The notes beneath the pieces were generated by a model. That model worked only from the letters and a program-made list of their open reading frames with translations, did no database searches and was not told the DNA's origin. Shown here in pieces: positions 1 to 9,215 of a stretch of DNA of 64,000 nt; within the stretch, counting starts at the first letter, position 1, and every line of letters begins with the position of its first letter. Origin of the DNA: an uncultured Selenomonadales bacterium. GTDB lineage: Bacteria > Bacillota > Negativicutes > DSM-1736 > Dendrosporobacteraceae. Both the position numbers and the translations under genes were made by a program. Location: positions 62,001-126,000 of the forward strand of contig CAMJML010000001.1 of assembly GCA_946407015.1 (NCBI GenBank), read 5' to 3'.

Positions 1-1
1 T

Positions 2-154
2 TATAACACTTTTTTAATGCTGATGAGCCAGAATGAGGATATCGATATTGCTCAAATTTCGATTGAAGCAAAATCGGCCGAGTATACCTATAATGCATCC
101 TTGTCAGTCGGTATGAAGGCGATTACCCAGAGTTTAATTGATTATCTTAAATAA
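2..154 (+). CDS. Flagellar hook-associated protein FlgL-like, C-terminal end (partial)
   Basis: The window opens inside a reading frame of 50 codons ending in TAA. The tail reads EDIDIAQISIEAKSAEY, then YNASLSVGMKAITQSLIDYLK in outline, which matches the C-terminal helix of FlgL/flagellin-type proteins (usual pattern: DxDIAExxxxLxxxExxYxASLxVxxxxxQxSLLDYL). FlgL forms the hook-filament junction. The flagellin C-terminus usually ends differently (LLR), so FlgL is preferred, but only the last third of the domain is visible. The start lies outside the window. Confidence 0.6.
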   Translation, partial: YNTFLMLMSQNEDIDIAQISIEAKSAEYTYNASLSVGMKAITQSLIDYLK

Positions 155-547
155 TGGTCTTGGTCTGGCCAGGGGGGAAGTCGATGGTAAACAAAGGATT
201 TATCAACAAAATGGCTAATACATATATGTATTTTTGTAGAAAGGAAGGGTGATCTGCTATTAGGTTTAGCAAAATAATAAAAGCAGCATCTGAAACAGGG
301 GAATCTCCTCACACTCGAAATCGCAAACGATCTCTTTATTATTTGCTTGATCCATGGTCTAGCGAAGGCGCAACGGAATGCGTTCATTGTATTTGGTTTG
401 TAAAAGCATTGACGATACTTTTTGCAAGCTTTGAAGTCAACAATTTGCCAACGGTAGAAGCATGACTGCGTTGGTTCATAGTGCAAAGACTGTTGGCTAA
501 TCATTCAGCTGATGAGTTTCCCCGTACGTTACTGGTAACTCATTGAC
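155..547. other. Intergenic stretch without a convincing gene
   Basis: About 390 bases between the FlgL-like end and the response regulator. A 22-codon ORF at 184-252 on the plus strand has a G-rich stretch upstream (AGGGGGGAAG) and could encode a tiny peptide (starts MVNKGFINKM), but nothing else supports it. No terminator hairpin or recognised RNA was found. Confidence 0.4.
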
Positions 548-1225
548 ATGAACGCTATGATGCCGAGAGTGCTTCTGAGCGGTCGCGACGAAAATTTTTG
601 TCAAATGCTTGCTTATTATTTAGAAAAGGAAGGCTGGGAAATTCGAATTATCGGCAGTGATGCTTCTTCCTTTTTGAATGGGGCTGATTGCCCGGACCTG
701 TGGATTCTGGACGCCGATGGCGAGGAATGGGTTCAAATCATGAGGAAGATCCAAAAAAAATCAAATGAAATTCCGGTTATTTTAATTTCTGAGCACGAAA
801 AGCTGATCAACCGGGTTTGGGGTTTTGAATTGGGTTGTGCCGATTTTATTGTAAAGCCGTTTATGCCGGAGGAACTTGTATTTCGAGCCAAAAAAATCCT
901 GGAAAGATACCGGCCTTATCTAAAATCTGAAATCGCGTCCAGTACCGCCAGCTTACAAGAATATTGCCTGGATTTGCAAAAGAGAATGGTTATGGCAGAT
1001 GAGCTTGAGATGGAACTTACAGCGAAGGAATTTGATCTGCTGTGTCTTTTTTCGCGTCATAAAGGAATTGCTCTGTCGCGTGAGCAAATTCTAAAAGCCG
1101 TTTGGGGCGAAAACTATTTTGGATCAGACCGGGTGGTGGATGATCTTGTTCGCAGGGTACGACGCAAATTGAAAAAATTAGAAATTGATACGGTTTATGG
1201 CTACGGATATCGAATTATTTCATAA
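548..1225 (+). CDS. OmpR/PhoB-type response regulator, orphan, atypical receiver
   Basis: 225 residues: a receiver domain (about 6-120) followed by a Trans_reg_C winged helix (about 135-225, LTAKEFDLLCLFSRHKG to the YGYGYRI end). The likely phospho-acceptor Asp55 (LWILDAD), Ser81 and Lys103 (VKPF) are present. The usual acidic pair after beta-1 is missing: the stretch reads RVLLSGRDENF where VDDD is expected. That pocket normally binds Mg2+, so phosphorylation may be weak or absent. No histidine kinase lies beside it. No clear Shine-Dalgarno sequence precedes the ATG; ATG at 557 or 560 is possible. A strong hairpin terminator follows. Confidence 0.88.
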   Translation: MNAMMPRVLLSGRDENFCQMLAYYLEKEGWEIRIIGSDASSFLNGADCPDLWILDADGEEWVQIMRKIQKKSNEIPVILISEHEKLINRVWGFELGCADFIVKPFMPEELVFRAKKILERYRPYLKSEIASSTASLQEYCLDLQKRMVMADELEMELTAKEFDLLCLFSRHKGIALSREQILKAVWGENYFGSDRVVDDLVRRVRRKLKKLEIDTVYGYGYRIIS

Positions 1226-1251
1226 GCCAGCCTTAGCGTTGTTCTACTGGA

Positions 1252-1283
1252 TGCCCCACAAGGACGTGGGGCACTTTTTTTTT
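1252..1283 (+). terminator. Rho-independent terminator after the response regulator
   Basis: Perfect 8-bp stem TGCCCCAC/GTGGGGCA with a 6-base loop, followed by C and nine T. Confidence 0.93.
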
Positions 1284-1364
1284 AAGATCCTTTCTTTTAG
1301 ACTGTTTGAGCCGTGTATAAACAAATGCTGGTATTGAGTGGATAAAATATTTTGATATAAATTC

Positions 1365-1393
1365 TTGACGCCGTGAAAAATAAAGAGTATAGT
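1365..1393 (+). promoter_or_regulatory. Sigma-A promoter of the QueG-like gene
   Basis: TTGACG (1365-1370), 17-base spacer, TATAGT (1388-1393). The predicted start near 1400 is immediately followed by the palindromic operator at 1406. Confidence 0.8.
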
Positions 1394-1405
1394 AACAATC
1401 AATAG

Positions 1406-1419
1406 TGTGTATATACACA
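1406..1419. promoter_or_regulatory. Palindromic operator 1 (TGTGTATATACACA)
   Basis: Perfect 14-bp palindrome just downstream of the predicted transcription start, well placed for repression. The same core recurs at 1512-1525. The regulator is not identifiable from the window. Confidence 0.65.
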
Positions 1420-1506
1420 GGGTGATTCTGTAGAGAGAATTTTTTCGCAGGGCGGTCTTGCCCCATTCAATTCCATTAAAATATTGGTGGAAAACCGACT
1501 ATTGAG

Positions 1507-1530
1507 CAAAATGTGTATATACACATTTTG
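1507..1530. promoter_or_regulatory. Palindromic operator 2, 24-bp perfect palindrome
   Basis: CAAAATGTGTAT followed by its exact reverse complement, containing the same TGTGTATATACACA core about 100 bp below operator 1. Two copies in one leader suggest cooperative or looping repression; this is inference. Confidence 0.65.
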
Positions 1531-1645
1531 TTATTGGTTAACTTTAACTATCACAAACGCACCCTGTCAAATCGCTGTCTGGCAGGAAGGATACCCATAT
1601 TCTCGTTTGAAATTAAATGAAAATAAAGTGAGGAGAAGACTTGTG

Positions 1646-2407
1646 ATGAAAGAAAAGATTAGAACGTATATTTTAGGCCTGGGTGTGGACGATGTGGGCT
1701 TTGCCAAGGTGGAGGATTATCAGAGCCCCAAATCCTATCCGGTAGCCAATTTCTTGCCGGAGGCAAAAACAATTATTTCCTTAGTGTTTCGAGAGCTGGA
1801 CACGTGTGAAAGTCCGAGTACCACCATCGCTATGAATGGCCGGCTGGATATGAATTACTTTCAACGGTCATGCAGTTATCAAATCAACCGGTTTTTAAAA
1901 AGTGAATTTCAGGCAAAGGCGGTGGATATGCCTTACTCGTCTCCCGTAGAGCAGCGGAAGGATAGAATGGGAGTCGCGGATTTTTCTCAGCGCCACTCAG
2001 CAGTGGCAGCCGGACTTGGGACCTTCGGGCGCCATAATCTCGTCATTCATCCCCGCTTTGGAACCCGAATTGGACTGACTGCTCTGATCACCAACCTTCA
2101 AATTGAGCCAGACAAAAAACTGGAACACGATGTATGCCTGCATTGTGATCTCTGTGTTAAAAATTGTCCGGGGAACGCTTTGGACGAAGCAGGAAAAACG
2201 GAACTAAGCAAATGCATTGCCCATTCTCAGCCCTATGGATTAGGAGCCAATATCAGATTCTGGCAGCAGTTTGCCGACCGTTCTCCAGAAACCCAAAAGC
2301 AAATGTTTGCTGATGAAACCTATTGGCGCCTCCAACAGGCCCATTCCATTGGCATGCAATATTACTGTTTTAATTGCATGAAGTCCTGTCCGGTAGGAGT
2401 GCGCTAG
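1646..2407 (+). CDS. QueG-like double [4Fe-4S] protein (epoxyqueuosine reductase-related)
   Basis: 253 residues from the ATG at 1646, chosen because AGGAGA (1631-1636) lies 9 bases upstream. The frame stays open back to 1484, but that part covers the operator region and has no ribosome site. The protein carries a ferredoxin motif CLHCDLCVKNCPGNAL and a second cysteine set CFNCMKSCP near the C-terminus, with a QueG/reductive-dehalogenase-like middle (RHSAVAAGLGTFGRHNL). True QueG is longer (about 380), so this is more likely the short 4Fe-4S double-cluster family of unknown substrate. Transcribed alone, with its own promoter, two operators and terminator. Confidence 0.8.
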   Translation: MKEKIRTYILGLGVDDVGFAKVEDYQSPKSYPVANFLPEAKTIISLVFRELDTCESPSTTIAMNGRLDMNYFQRSCSYQINRFLKSEFQAKAVDMPYSSPVEQRKDRMGVADFSQRHSAVAAGLGTFGRHNLVIHPRFGTRIGLTALITNLQIEPDKKLEHDVCLHCDLCVKNCPGNALDEAGKTELSKCIAHSQPYGLGANIRFWQQFADRSPETQKQMFADETYWRLQQAHSIGMQYYCFNCMKSCPVGVR

Positions 2408-2472
2408 GGAAAGAACTACAGGAAGCCAATCCGTTATGGATAGGCAAGATAAAGAGATGTGTATTAGGCAAT

Positions 2473-2515
2473 AAAAATCCTGCCATATTTTGTATAAATA
2501 TGGCAGGATTTTTTT
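2473..2515 (+). terminator. Terminator; member of the dispersed GGCAGGA hairpin family
   Basis: AAAAATCCTGCCATATTT/AAATATGGCAGGATTTTT stem with a short TGTAT loop and a T tract. It ends the QueG-like gene. Near-identical hairpins recur at 24546, 28502, 30928, 31688, 32327, 38064 and 41997. Confidence 0.9.
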
Positions 2516-2593
2516 ATCGGGAAGCAAAATTAGTTAGCAATATTAAAAGTTGAGGCAAGGTATTATGGGTGCGTGCCCGATGATTTTTCTTAG

Positions 2594-2701
2594 CGCTTAT
2601 CTGAAATAGATCCTCCAAATGAAGTAGAAGCGGTTTATGAACAGTATAAGACCAATAACACAATTTATGGTAATAAGTATATCCTGCACGTGCATAAATA
2701 G
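2594..2701 (+). pseudogene. Remnant of an unidentified gene (C-terminal fragment)
   Basis: A 35-codon open stretch ending in TAG reads DPPNEVEAVYEQYKTNN, then YGNKYILHVHK, with protein-like composition, but has no start codon or ribosome site. The preceding bases in another frame (from the ATG near 2562, MGACPMIFLSAYLK) may be the shifted upstream part. Family not recognised. Confidence 0.4.
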
Positions 2702-2730
2702 AAGAGGTGACAAGTTGTAAAAATGGACTG

Positions 2731-2759
2731 TTGACAGGGCTGAAAAATGAAATTATAAT
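2731..2759 (+). promoter_or_regulatory. Consensus sigma-A promoter of perR
   Basis: TTGACA, exactly 17 bases, TATAAT: a full consensus promoter, overlapped at its start site by the PerR-type box at 2761-2781. Such a strong promoter would need a repressor. Confidence 0.9.
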
Positions 2760-2760
2760 A

Positions 2761-2781
2761 AATTTGTAATTATTACAAATT
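2761..2781. promoter_or_regulatory. PerR box
   Basis: 21-bp perfect palindrome AATTTGTAATTATTACAAATT. Its core TTGTAATTATTACAA matches the Bacillus PerR consensus TTATAATNATTATAA except for one symmetric pair. It sits across the predicted +1 of the perR promoter, implying autoregulation. Confidence 0.8.
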
Positions 2782-2820
2782 CGGAATATTTAGACTTGAT
2801 CGCCGAATGAAGGTGAGTAT

Positions 2821-3252
2821 ATGCGCAATTTATCGCGCGAATTTGCAGAGCGCCTGCAACGCAGCAATATCCGGCCCACTTATCCTCGGATAAAGGTGCT
2901 GGAATACCTTGCGGTTAAGATGACCCATCCCACTGTTGACGAAATCTATAGCTGCCTCGTAAAAGAAATCCCGACCTTGTCTAAGACGACTGTATACAAC
3001 ACGCTAAAAAATTTCGTGGACGTTGGCTTGGCTAAAATTGTTGTTATTGAGGAAAACGAGATGCGTTACGATGTAATCATGCACAAACATGGACATTTCA
3101 AATGTGAATCTTGTGGTGCGATCTATGATTTTGCTTTAGATATTGAAGCGATTCAAGCCGAAGGATTGGCTCATTTTAAGATCAAGGAGAAAAACGTTCT
3201 CTTTTACGGTATTTGCCTACACTGCATCACAACAGAGCAGGAAGAAAACTAA
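2821..3252 (+). CDS. perR: Peroxide-responsive Fur-family repressor PerR
   Basis: 143 residues: N-terminal winged helix (recognition region about 50-68, LSKTTVYNTLKNF), then the dimerisation/metal domain. All five ligands of the PerR regulatory site have counterparts one residue earlier than in B. subtilis: His36, Asp84, His90, His92 and Asp103. Asp at the last position is the PerR signature (Fur has Glu). The structural Zn site is CESC (95-98) plus CLHC near 133-136. In the family, Fe2+/H2O2 oxidises these histidines and releases DNA. AAGGTGAG precedes the ATG. It sits directly upstream of katG with no terminator between, so the two are probably co-transcribed. Confidence 0.93.
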   Translation: MRNLSREFAERLQRSNIRPTYPRIKVLEYLAVKMTHPTVDEIYSCLVKEIPTLSKTTVYNTLKNFVDVGLAKIVVIEENEMRYDVIMHKHGHFKCESCGAIYDFALDIEAIQAEGLAHFKIKEKNVLFYGICLHCITTEQEEN

Positions 3253-3362
3253 GAGGCCGGTGCAGGAGCTATTGGTGACTAAAGGAAAACACAAGGTTTT
3301 GCCGATACCCCAGATAGTAATATCTAGGTAACGATAATCACTTGATAAAAAGGGGGGATTAA

Positions 3363-5639
<2,277 letters not shown>

Positions 5640-5650
5640 GTCCTATCATG

Positions 5651-5682
5651 AGGCGGCGTTTCAAGCTGAAACGCCGCCTTTA
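5651..5682 (+). terminator. Terminator after katG
   Basis: Perfect 12-bp stem AGGCGGCGTTTC/GAAACGCCGCCT with a 5-base loop, followed by TTATC. Confidence 0.88.
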
Positions 5683-5762
5683 TCAATCCGTGGGAATTGC
5701 TTAATTTATTCCGGGAAACTGTCGATATAATAAGTAATATCCGTACGGGAGGAGCAAAGAGT

Positions 5763-6365
5763 ATGTCTATTGATCAGAGCAGTTTGAACCGTTTGCTGAC
5801 TGCTCTTACGCCCCAAAATCATATGACCGCTTTGCGGGAGCAGCGTGCGAACCTCTTACAGAAGTTGCAGCAAAGAACGGATACCGGCACCCCGAACGGT
5901 GTCCAGCCCCAGACAGGGGATATCAAACAGCAAATCCGGGAATTGGCTGCGGTGGATCAGCAGATTGCTCAAGCAATCTATGACGAGACATCTAAAAAGC
6001 TGGAGTCGGAAAGGCTGGAGCGGGAGGCGGCATTTGCCAAGAAAGAGCGGGAAAGGGAACGGGTGCTGGCCAAGCACGAGCGTCTCTTAGAAAATAGAAG
6101 TATGAGTAAGCTCTTGTCTGCTGCCGGCAAGGTCAATCATCCCGCGGCCTATACCGGTGCTTTACATGGAGCAAGTCACGATGATAAACCGTATGGCACA
6201 GACGTTGACCGCGACCTGCAGGAGTCTGTGCAATACGGAATTGCGGCGGCGGAAGTGGCAGCACGCCGGAAAAAAGCAGAGACTAAGGCACAAATCGAAG
6301 AAAATGCCGAAAAGCACCGGTCGGCTCACAGGAAAAAAACCAAGCGTGTCAACATCGTGGTTTGA
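5763..6365 (+). CDS. Conserved hypothetical coiled-coil protein
   Basis: 200 residues from the ATG at 5763, preceded by GGGAGGAG; a TATAAT box lies at 5726-5731. The sequence is highly charged with no signal peptide or membrane segment. A heptad-rich helical part (about 20-125, with EREAAFAKKERERERVLAKHE in outline) suggests a long coiled coil, and the C-terminus is Lys/Arg-rich (AHRKKTKRVNIVV). It weakly recalls FlxA-like proteins, but I do not assign a function. Monocistronic between two strong terminators. Confidence 0.75.
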   Translation: MSIDQSSLNRLLTALTPQNHMTALREQRANLLQKLQQRTDTGTPNGVQPQTGDIKQQIRELAAVDQQIAQAIYDETSKKLESERLEREAAFAKKERERERVLAKHERLLENRSMSKLLSAAGKVNHPAAYTGALHGASHDDKPYGTDVDRDLQESVQYGIAAAEVAARRKKAETKAQIEENAEKHRSAHRKKTKRVNIVV

Positions 6366-6404
6366 GGAAGATCCGATGATTCACTAGCCAATAAAATACT
6401 CAAG

Positions 6405-6442
6405 AACAAAGCCTGACTTGATAACAAGTCAGGCTTTGTTCT
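6405..6442 (+). terminator. Terminator (AACAAAGCCTGACTTG hairpin)
   Basis: 16-bp perfect stem with an ATAA loop. The same stem recurs at 13820-13849 at the other end of the chemosensory operon. Confidence 0.88.
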
Positions 6443-6893
6443 TTAAAGATATTAAAACTTAATTGAAATGGAGTTACCTCGAAATAGTCATCCCGACCCG
6501 GTTGTGTCACGGGGACGGTTCCACTGACACTAGCCAATATCACTTCGCTGGCGTTTCCATTCAGCTTCTCAATCTGCTTGCCAAAACTGCATCAAATCTT
6601 GTGTACTGGGGGAACTCCGTATAACTGATAAATGATAAAAAACTTTAGAAAATTTTGTAATTATATGTTGTATTACTTTGCAGGATTCTTTTCTTTTTAT
6701 AGGAATCTCTAGATATAAAAACTGCATCATTATAGGTGGCATTCATAACAAGCACGCAGAACAAGTTTTAAAATACCTAAAATGGCAATATGTTGGGCTA
6801 GTATTTGCCTAGTTTGCTTATCATGACATTAGTCATCAAAGAAACGGTCAGTGAATCTTTAGATGGATGGAACTATAAGGGAGGAAAAATCGG
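6443..6893. other. Intergenic region with repeat fragments upstream of the receptor gene
   Basis: About 450 bases. A half REP palindrome (GTGTCACGGGGACGGTTCC) lies at 6503-6530. A degenerate copy of a flank of the GGCAGGA hairpin family (GCAGGATTCTTTTCTTTTTATAGGAAT to AGATATAAAAAC in outline) lies at 6677-6735 and closely resembles 38098-38140. No riboswitch or sigma-28 promoter was recognised. Confidence 0.5.
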
Positions 6894-9200
6894 GTGATTC
6901 TTAGTTTTTCGCAAAGCATCAAAAAAAAGTTAATTAGTATGATTATCGTTGCTGTCGTGGTTGGTTTGGCTATTTCATCCTTTCTAATTTATACGGCGGC
7001 CAAAGGGGCGCTTGCCGGCAATACGGAGCAATCGGTGAAGGCTTTGGCTGTCAGTTCGGGTCAGGCGACCGGCTTATGGCTGGAGGAGCGGAAGCTGTAC
7101 ATTTCCACTTTGGCCAGCAATCCCTTGCTCAAGACCGGCGACCGAGAGGCCATCTGGCAGTATCTGGCCAGTGAAATGGTGCGGATGAAGCTATTTGAAA
7201 CATTGTGGGTTGCTGATGAAAAGGGCGATTATTATTCCAGTACCCGCGACAGCGAGGGGGCCATCATCAGGACTGGTTCCAATATAAGCGACCGTCCCTA
7301 TTTTCCGGAGGTCATGAAAGGTAAGGCCATTATCTCTGATCCGGTCATCTCCAAGGTTTCCGGTAACCCGGTTGTGGTGGTGGCTGTACCCATCAAGCAG
7401 GACGGGCGGGTGGTCGGCATTATGGGCGGCAGCATGAGCCTGGGGGAACTGATTCAGCGGATTTCTGCAATCAAGGTGGCTGAGTCGGGCTATGCGTTTC
7501 TAACCCAGGAAGACGGGCTGGCGATTGTACATCCGGATAAAGGTGTCAATATGAAGCTGAATTTACTGCAGGATAAGAGCAGTGATGCGAATTTGCAGGG
7601 AGCCATTGCTCAGGCGGTCCAGGGGAGTGAGGGAATTGCGCGCTACATCTGGAACGGCGTGGAAAAGTACGCGGGCTATGCGCCAGTACCGGGAACCAAC
7701 TGGAGTCTTGTCATCTCTGTACCGGTGGCAGAAGTGAATAACCAGCTTGCAATGATCACCCGGATTTCTCTGATGACCCCCCTTGCGGTTGCAATCATTA
7801 TCATTGTCGTGACCGGTCTTTTCCTGTCAAAGCTTATTTTGCGGCCGATCGACAACCTAAAGAATCTCATGAGCAAGGTCGAGGCGGGCGATTTTACCGT
7901 GAGAGGAGAAATTCACTCCGAGGATGAAATCGGCGCCCTGACTCGGGCGGTCAACAAAACGCTTGATATGCTGAACCTTATGGTCGGGGATATCCGGAAT
8001 ACGACCAATCATCTGAATCAATCCTCCACCGGCCTTATTGATATTTCCACAACGCTAGCCGCTAACAGCCAGGAAATGAGCGCAAAAATCTGCACGGTGA
8101 GCGCAACGGTTGAAGAAATTTCCGCCGGCATTGAAGAAACTGCCAGCTCCAGCGAAGAAGTCAGTCATGGCGTAGATGCTGTAGCTAATCTGGCCAAACA
8201 GATGTCAGAGGCCTCCCATGGAGTCGCGCGGACGGCGGAAGCGATTGCTGACGAGGTCCGGCAGGTCAGTACGGTGGTGGAAGGTATCTCGCAGAGCATC
8301 AGCCGCGTGGCGAGTTCGGCCGGTGATGTCTCATCCTCTATCGACGATATTGCTCGCGCAGTCCAAACCATTAACCAGTCATTTAACGGGGTCAGCCAGA
8401 GCTGTGAGCGGTCTATCGGCATTACGGCAGAGGCGGAGGAGCAGTCCAAGGAAACGACGGTCATTATTCAGAAACTGAGCGCTACGTCCAAACAGATCAA
8501 CCGGGTGGTGGACATTATCCGGAATATCGCTGAACAAACCAATATGCTGGCGTTGAATGCGACGATTGAAGCGGCCGGGGCCGGCGAAGCCGGCAAGGGG
8601 TTTGCCGTGGTTGCGGCGGAAGTCAAAGAACTGGCCAGGCGAACAGCGGACGAAACGCGCCATATCGCGATACAAATCGAAGAAATGCACAATGACATGT
8701 CCGAGGCGGTAACGGCAGTAGGCAAGATTGCCGCGGTCATCTCAGAGACCAAAGATATTACCCGGATGATTGCCTCCGCTGTTTCCGCGCAGTCCCAAAG
8801 TGTGAACGATATTTCAGGCGCCATGGCGGTGGGCGTGAAGCAGGTTACGGCTATTAGCGATGAAATTGGTGAAATTTCTGCCCATGCCGAGCAAGTTTCC
8901 CGCGGGGCCACCGAAGCTTCACATAGCGTTAAGGCGGTATTTGAAGCGACGGAAGAAATTTCGGTAAAATCGGTTGAAGTTGCGGGCAGTGCGGATAAGA
9001 TGGCTTCGGTGATGAGCAATATCGCCGTGGCCACGAAGGAAATTGCTCAGGGGGTTCAGGAAATTACCCAAAGCATGCAGGAAGCTGACGCTGCTACTGC
9101 AGATACCGCTGCCAGAGCCTCCCAGACAAGCGAGGCGGCGCATCAAATGGGAGAAGTGGCCAACCGCCTGGAGGTCTTGATTGAAAAGTTCAAATCATAA
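6894..9200 (+). CDS. Methyl-accepting chemotaxis receptor (dCache-HAMP-MCP)
   Basis: 768 residues from a GTG behind GGGAGG. Order: TM1 (about 13-35), extracellular dCache_1 sensor (about 40-280; contains [12 protein letters not shown]), TM2 (about 292-315), HAMP (about 316-370), and the signalling domain with the canonical tip [21 protein letters not shown]. The dCache motif is DRPYF and lacks the R-x-W-Y amino-acid signature, so the ligand is unknown. No C-terminal NWETF-type tether for CheR/CheB is present. First gene of a four-gene cluster with cheA and two response regulators, so it most likely feeds that CheA. Confidence 0.95.
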   Translation: MILSFSQSIKKKLISMIIVAVVVGLAISSFLIYTAAKGALAGNTEQSVKALAVSSGQATGLWLEERKLYISTLASNPLLKTGDREAIWQYLASEMVRMKLFETLWVADEKGDYYSSTRDSEGAIIRTGSNISDRPYFPEVMKGKAIISDPVISKVSGNPVVVVAVPIKQDGRVVGIMGGSMSLGELIQRISAIKVAESGYAFLTQEDGLAIVHPDKGVNMKLNLLQDKSSDANLQGAIAQAVQGSEGIARYIWNGVEKYAGYAPVPGTNWSLVISVPVAEVNNQLAMITRISLMTPLAVAIIIIVVTGLFLSKLILRPIDNLKNLMSKVEAGDFTVRGEIHSEDEIGALTRAVNKTLDMLNLMVGDIRNTTNHLNQSSTGLIDISTTLAANSQEMSAKICTVSATVEEISAGIEETASSSEEVSHGVDAVANLAKQMSEASHGVARTAEAIADEVRQVSTVVEGISQSISRVASSAGDVSSSIDDIARAVQTINQSFNGVSQSCERSIGITAEAEEQSKETTVIIQKLSATSKQINRVVDIIRNIAEQTNMLALNATIEAAGAGEAGKGFAVVAAEVKELARRTADETRHIAIQIEEMHNDMSEAVTAVGKIAAVISETKDITRMIASAVSAQSQSVNDISGAMAVGVKQVTAISDEIGEISAHAEQVSRGATEASHSVKAVFEATEEISVKSVEVAGSADKMASVMSNIAVATKEIAQGVQEITQSMQEADAATADTAARASQTSEAAHQMGEVANRLEVLIEKFKS

Positions 9201-9215
9201 ACATAGCGAATATGC

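Noticed and set aside
142-504. 120-codon minus-strand ORF near the left end
   Set aside because: Cys/Phe/Arg-rich translation without pattern, no ribosome site; overlaps the FlgL-like end.
1484-1645. Longer QueG-like protein starting at 1484
   Set aside because: The extension covers the second operator, has no ribosome site and no family similarity; AGGAGA supports 1646.
6443-6893. c-di-GMP riboswitch or sigma-28 promoter before the receptor gene
   Set aside because: Neither the GEMM core nor a TAAA-N15-GCCGATAA motif is present.
8468-9034. 188-codon minus-strand ORF inside the receptor gene
   Set aside because: Low-complexity Ala/Ser/Thr translation, typical of the antisense of an MCP coiled coil.
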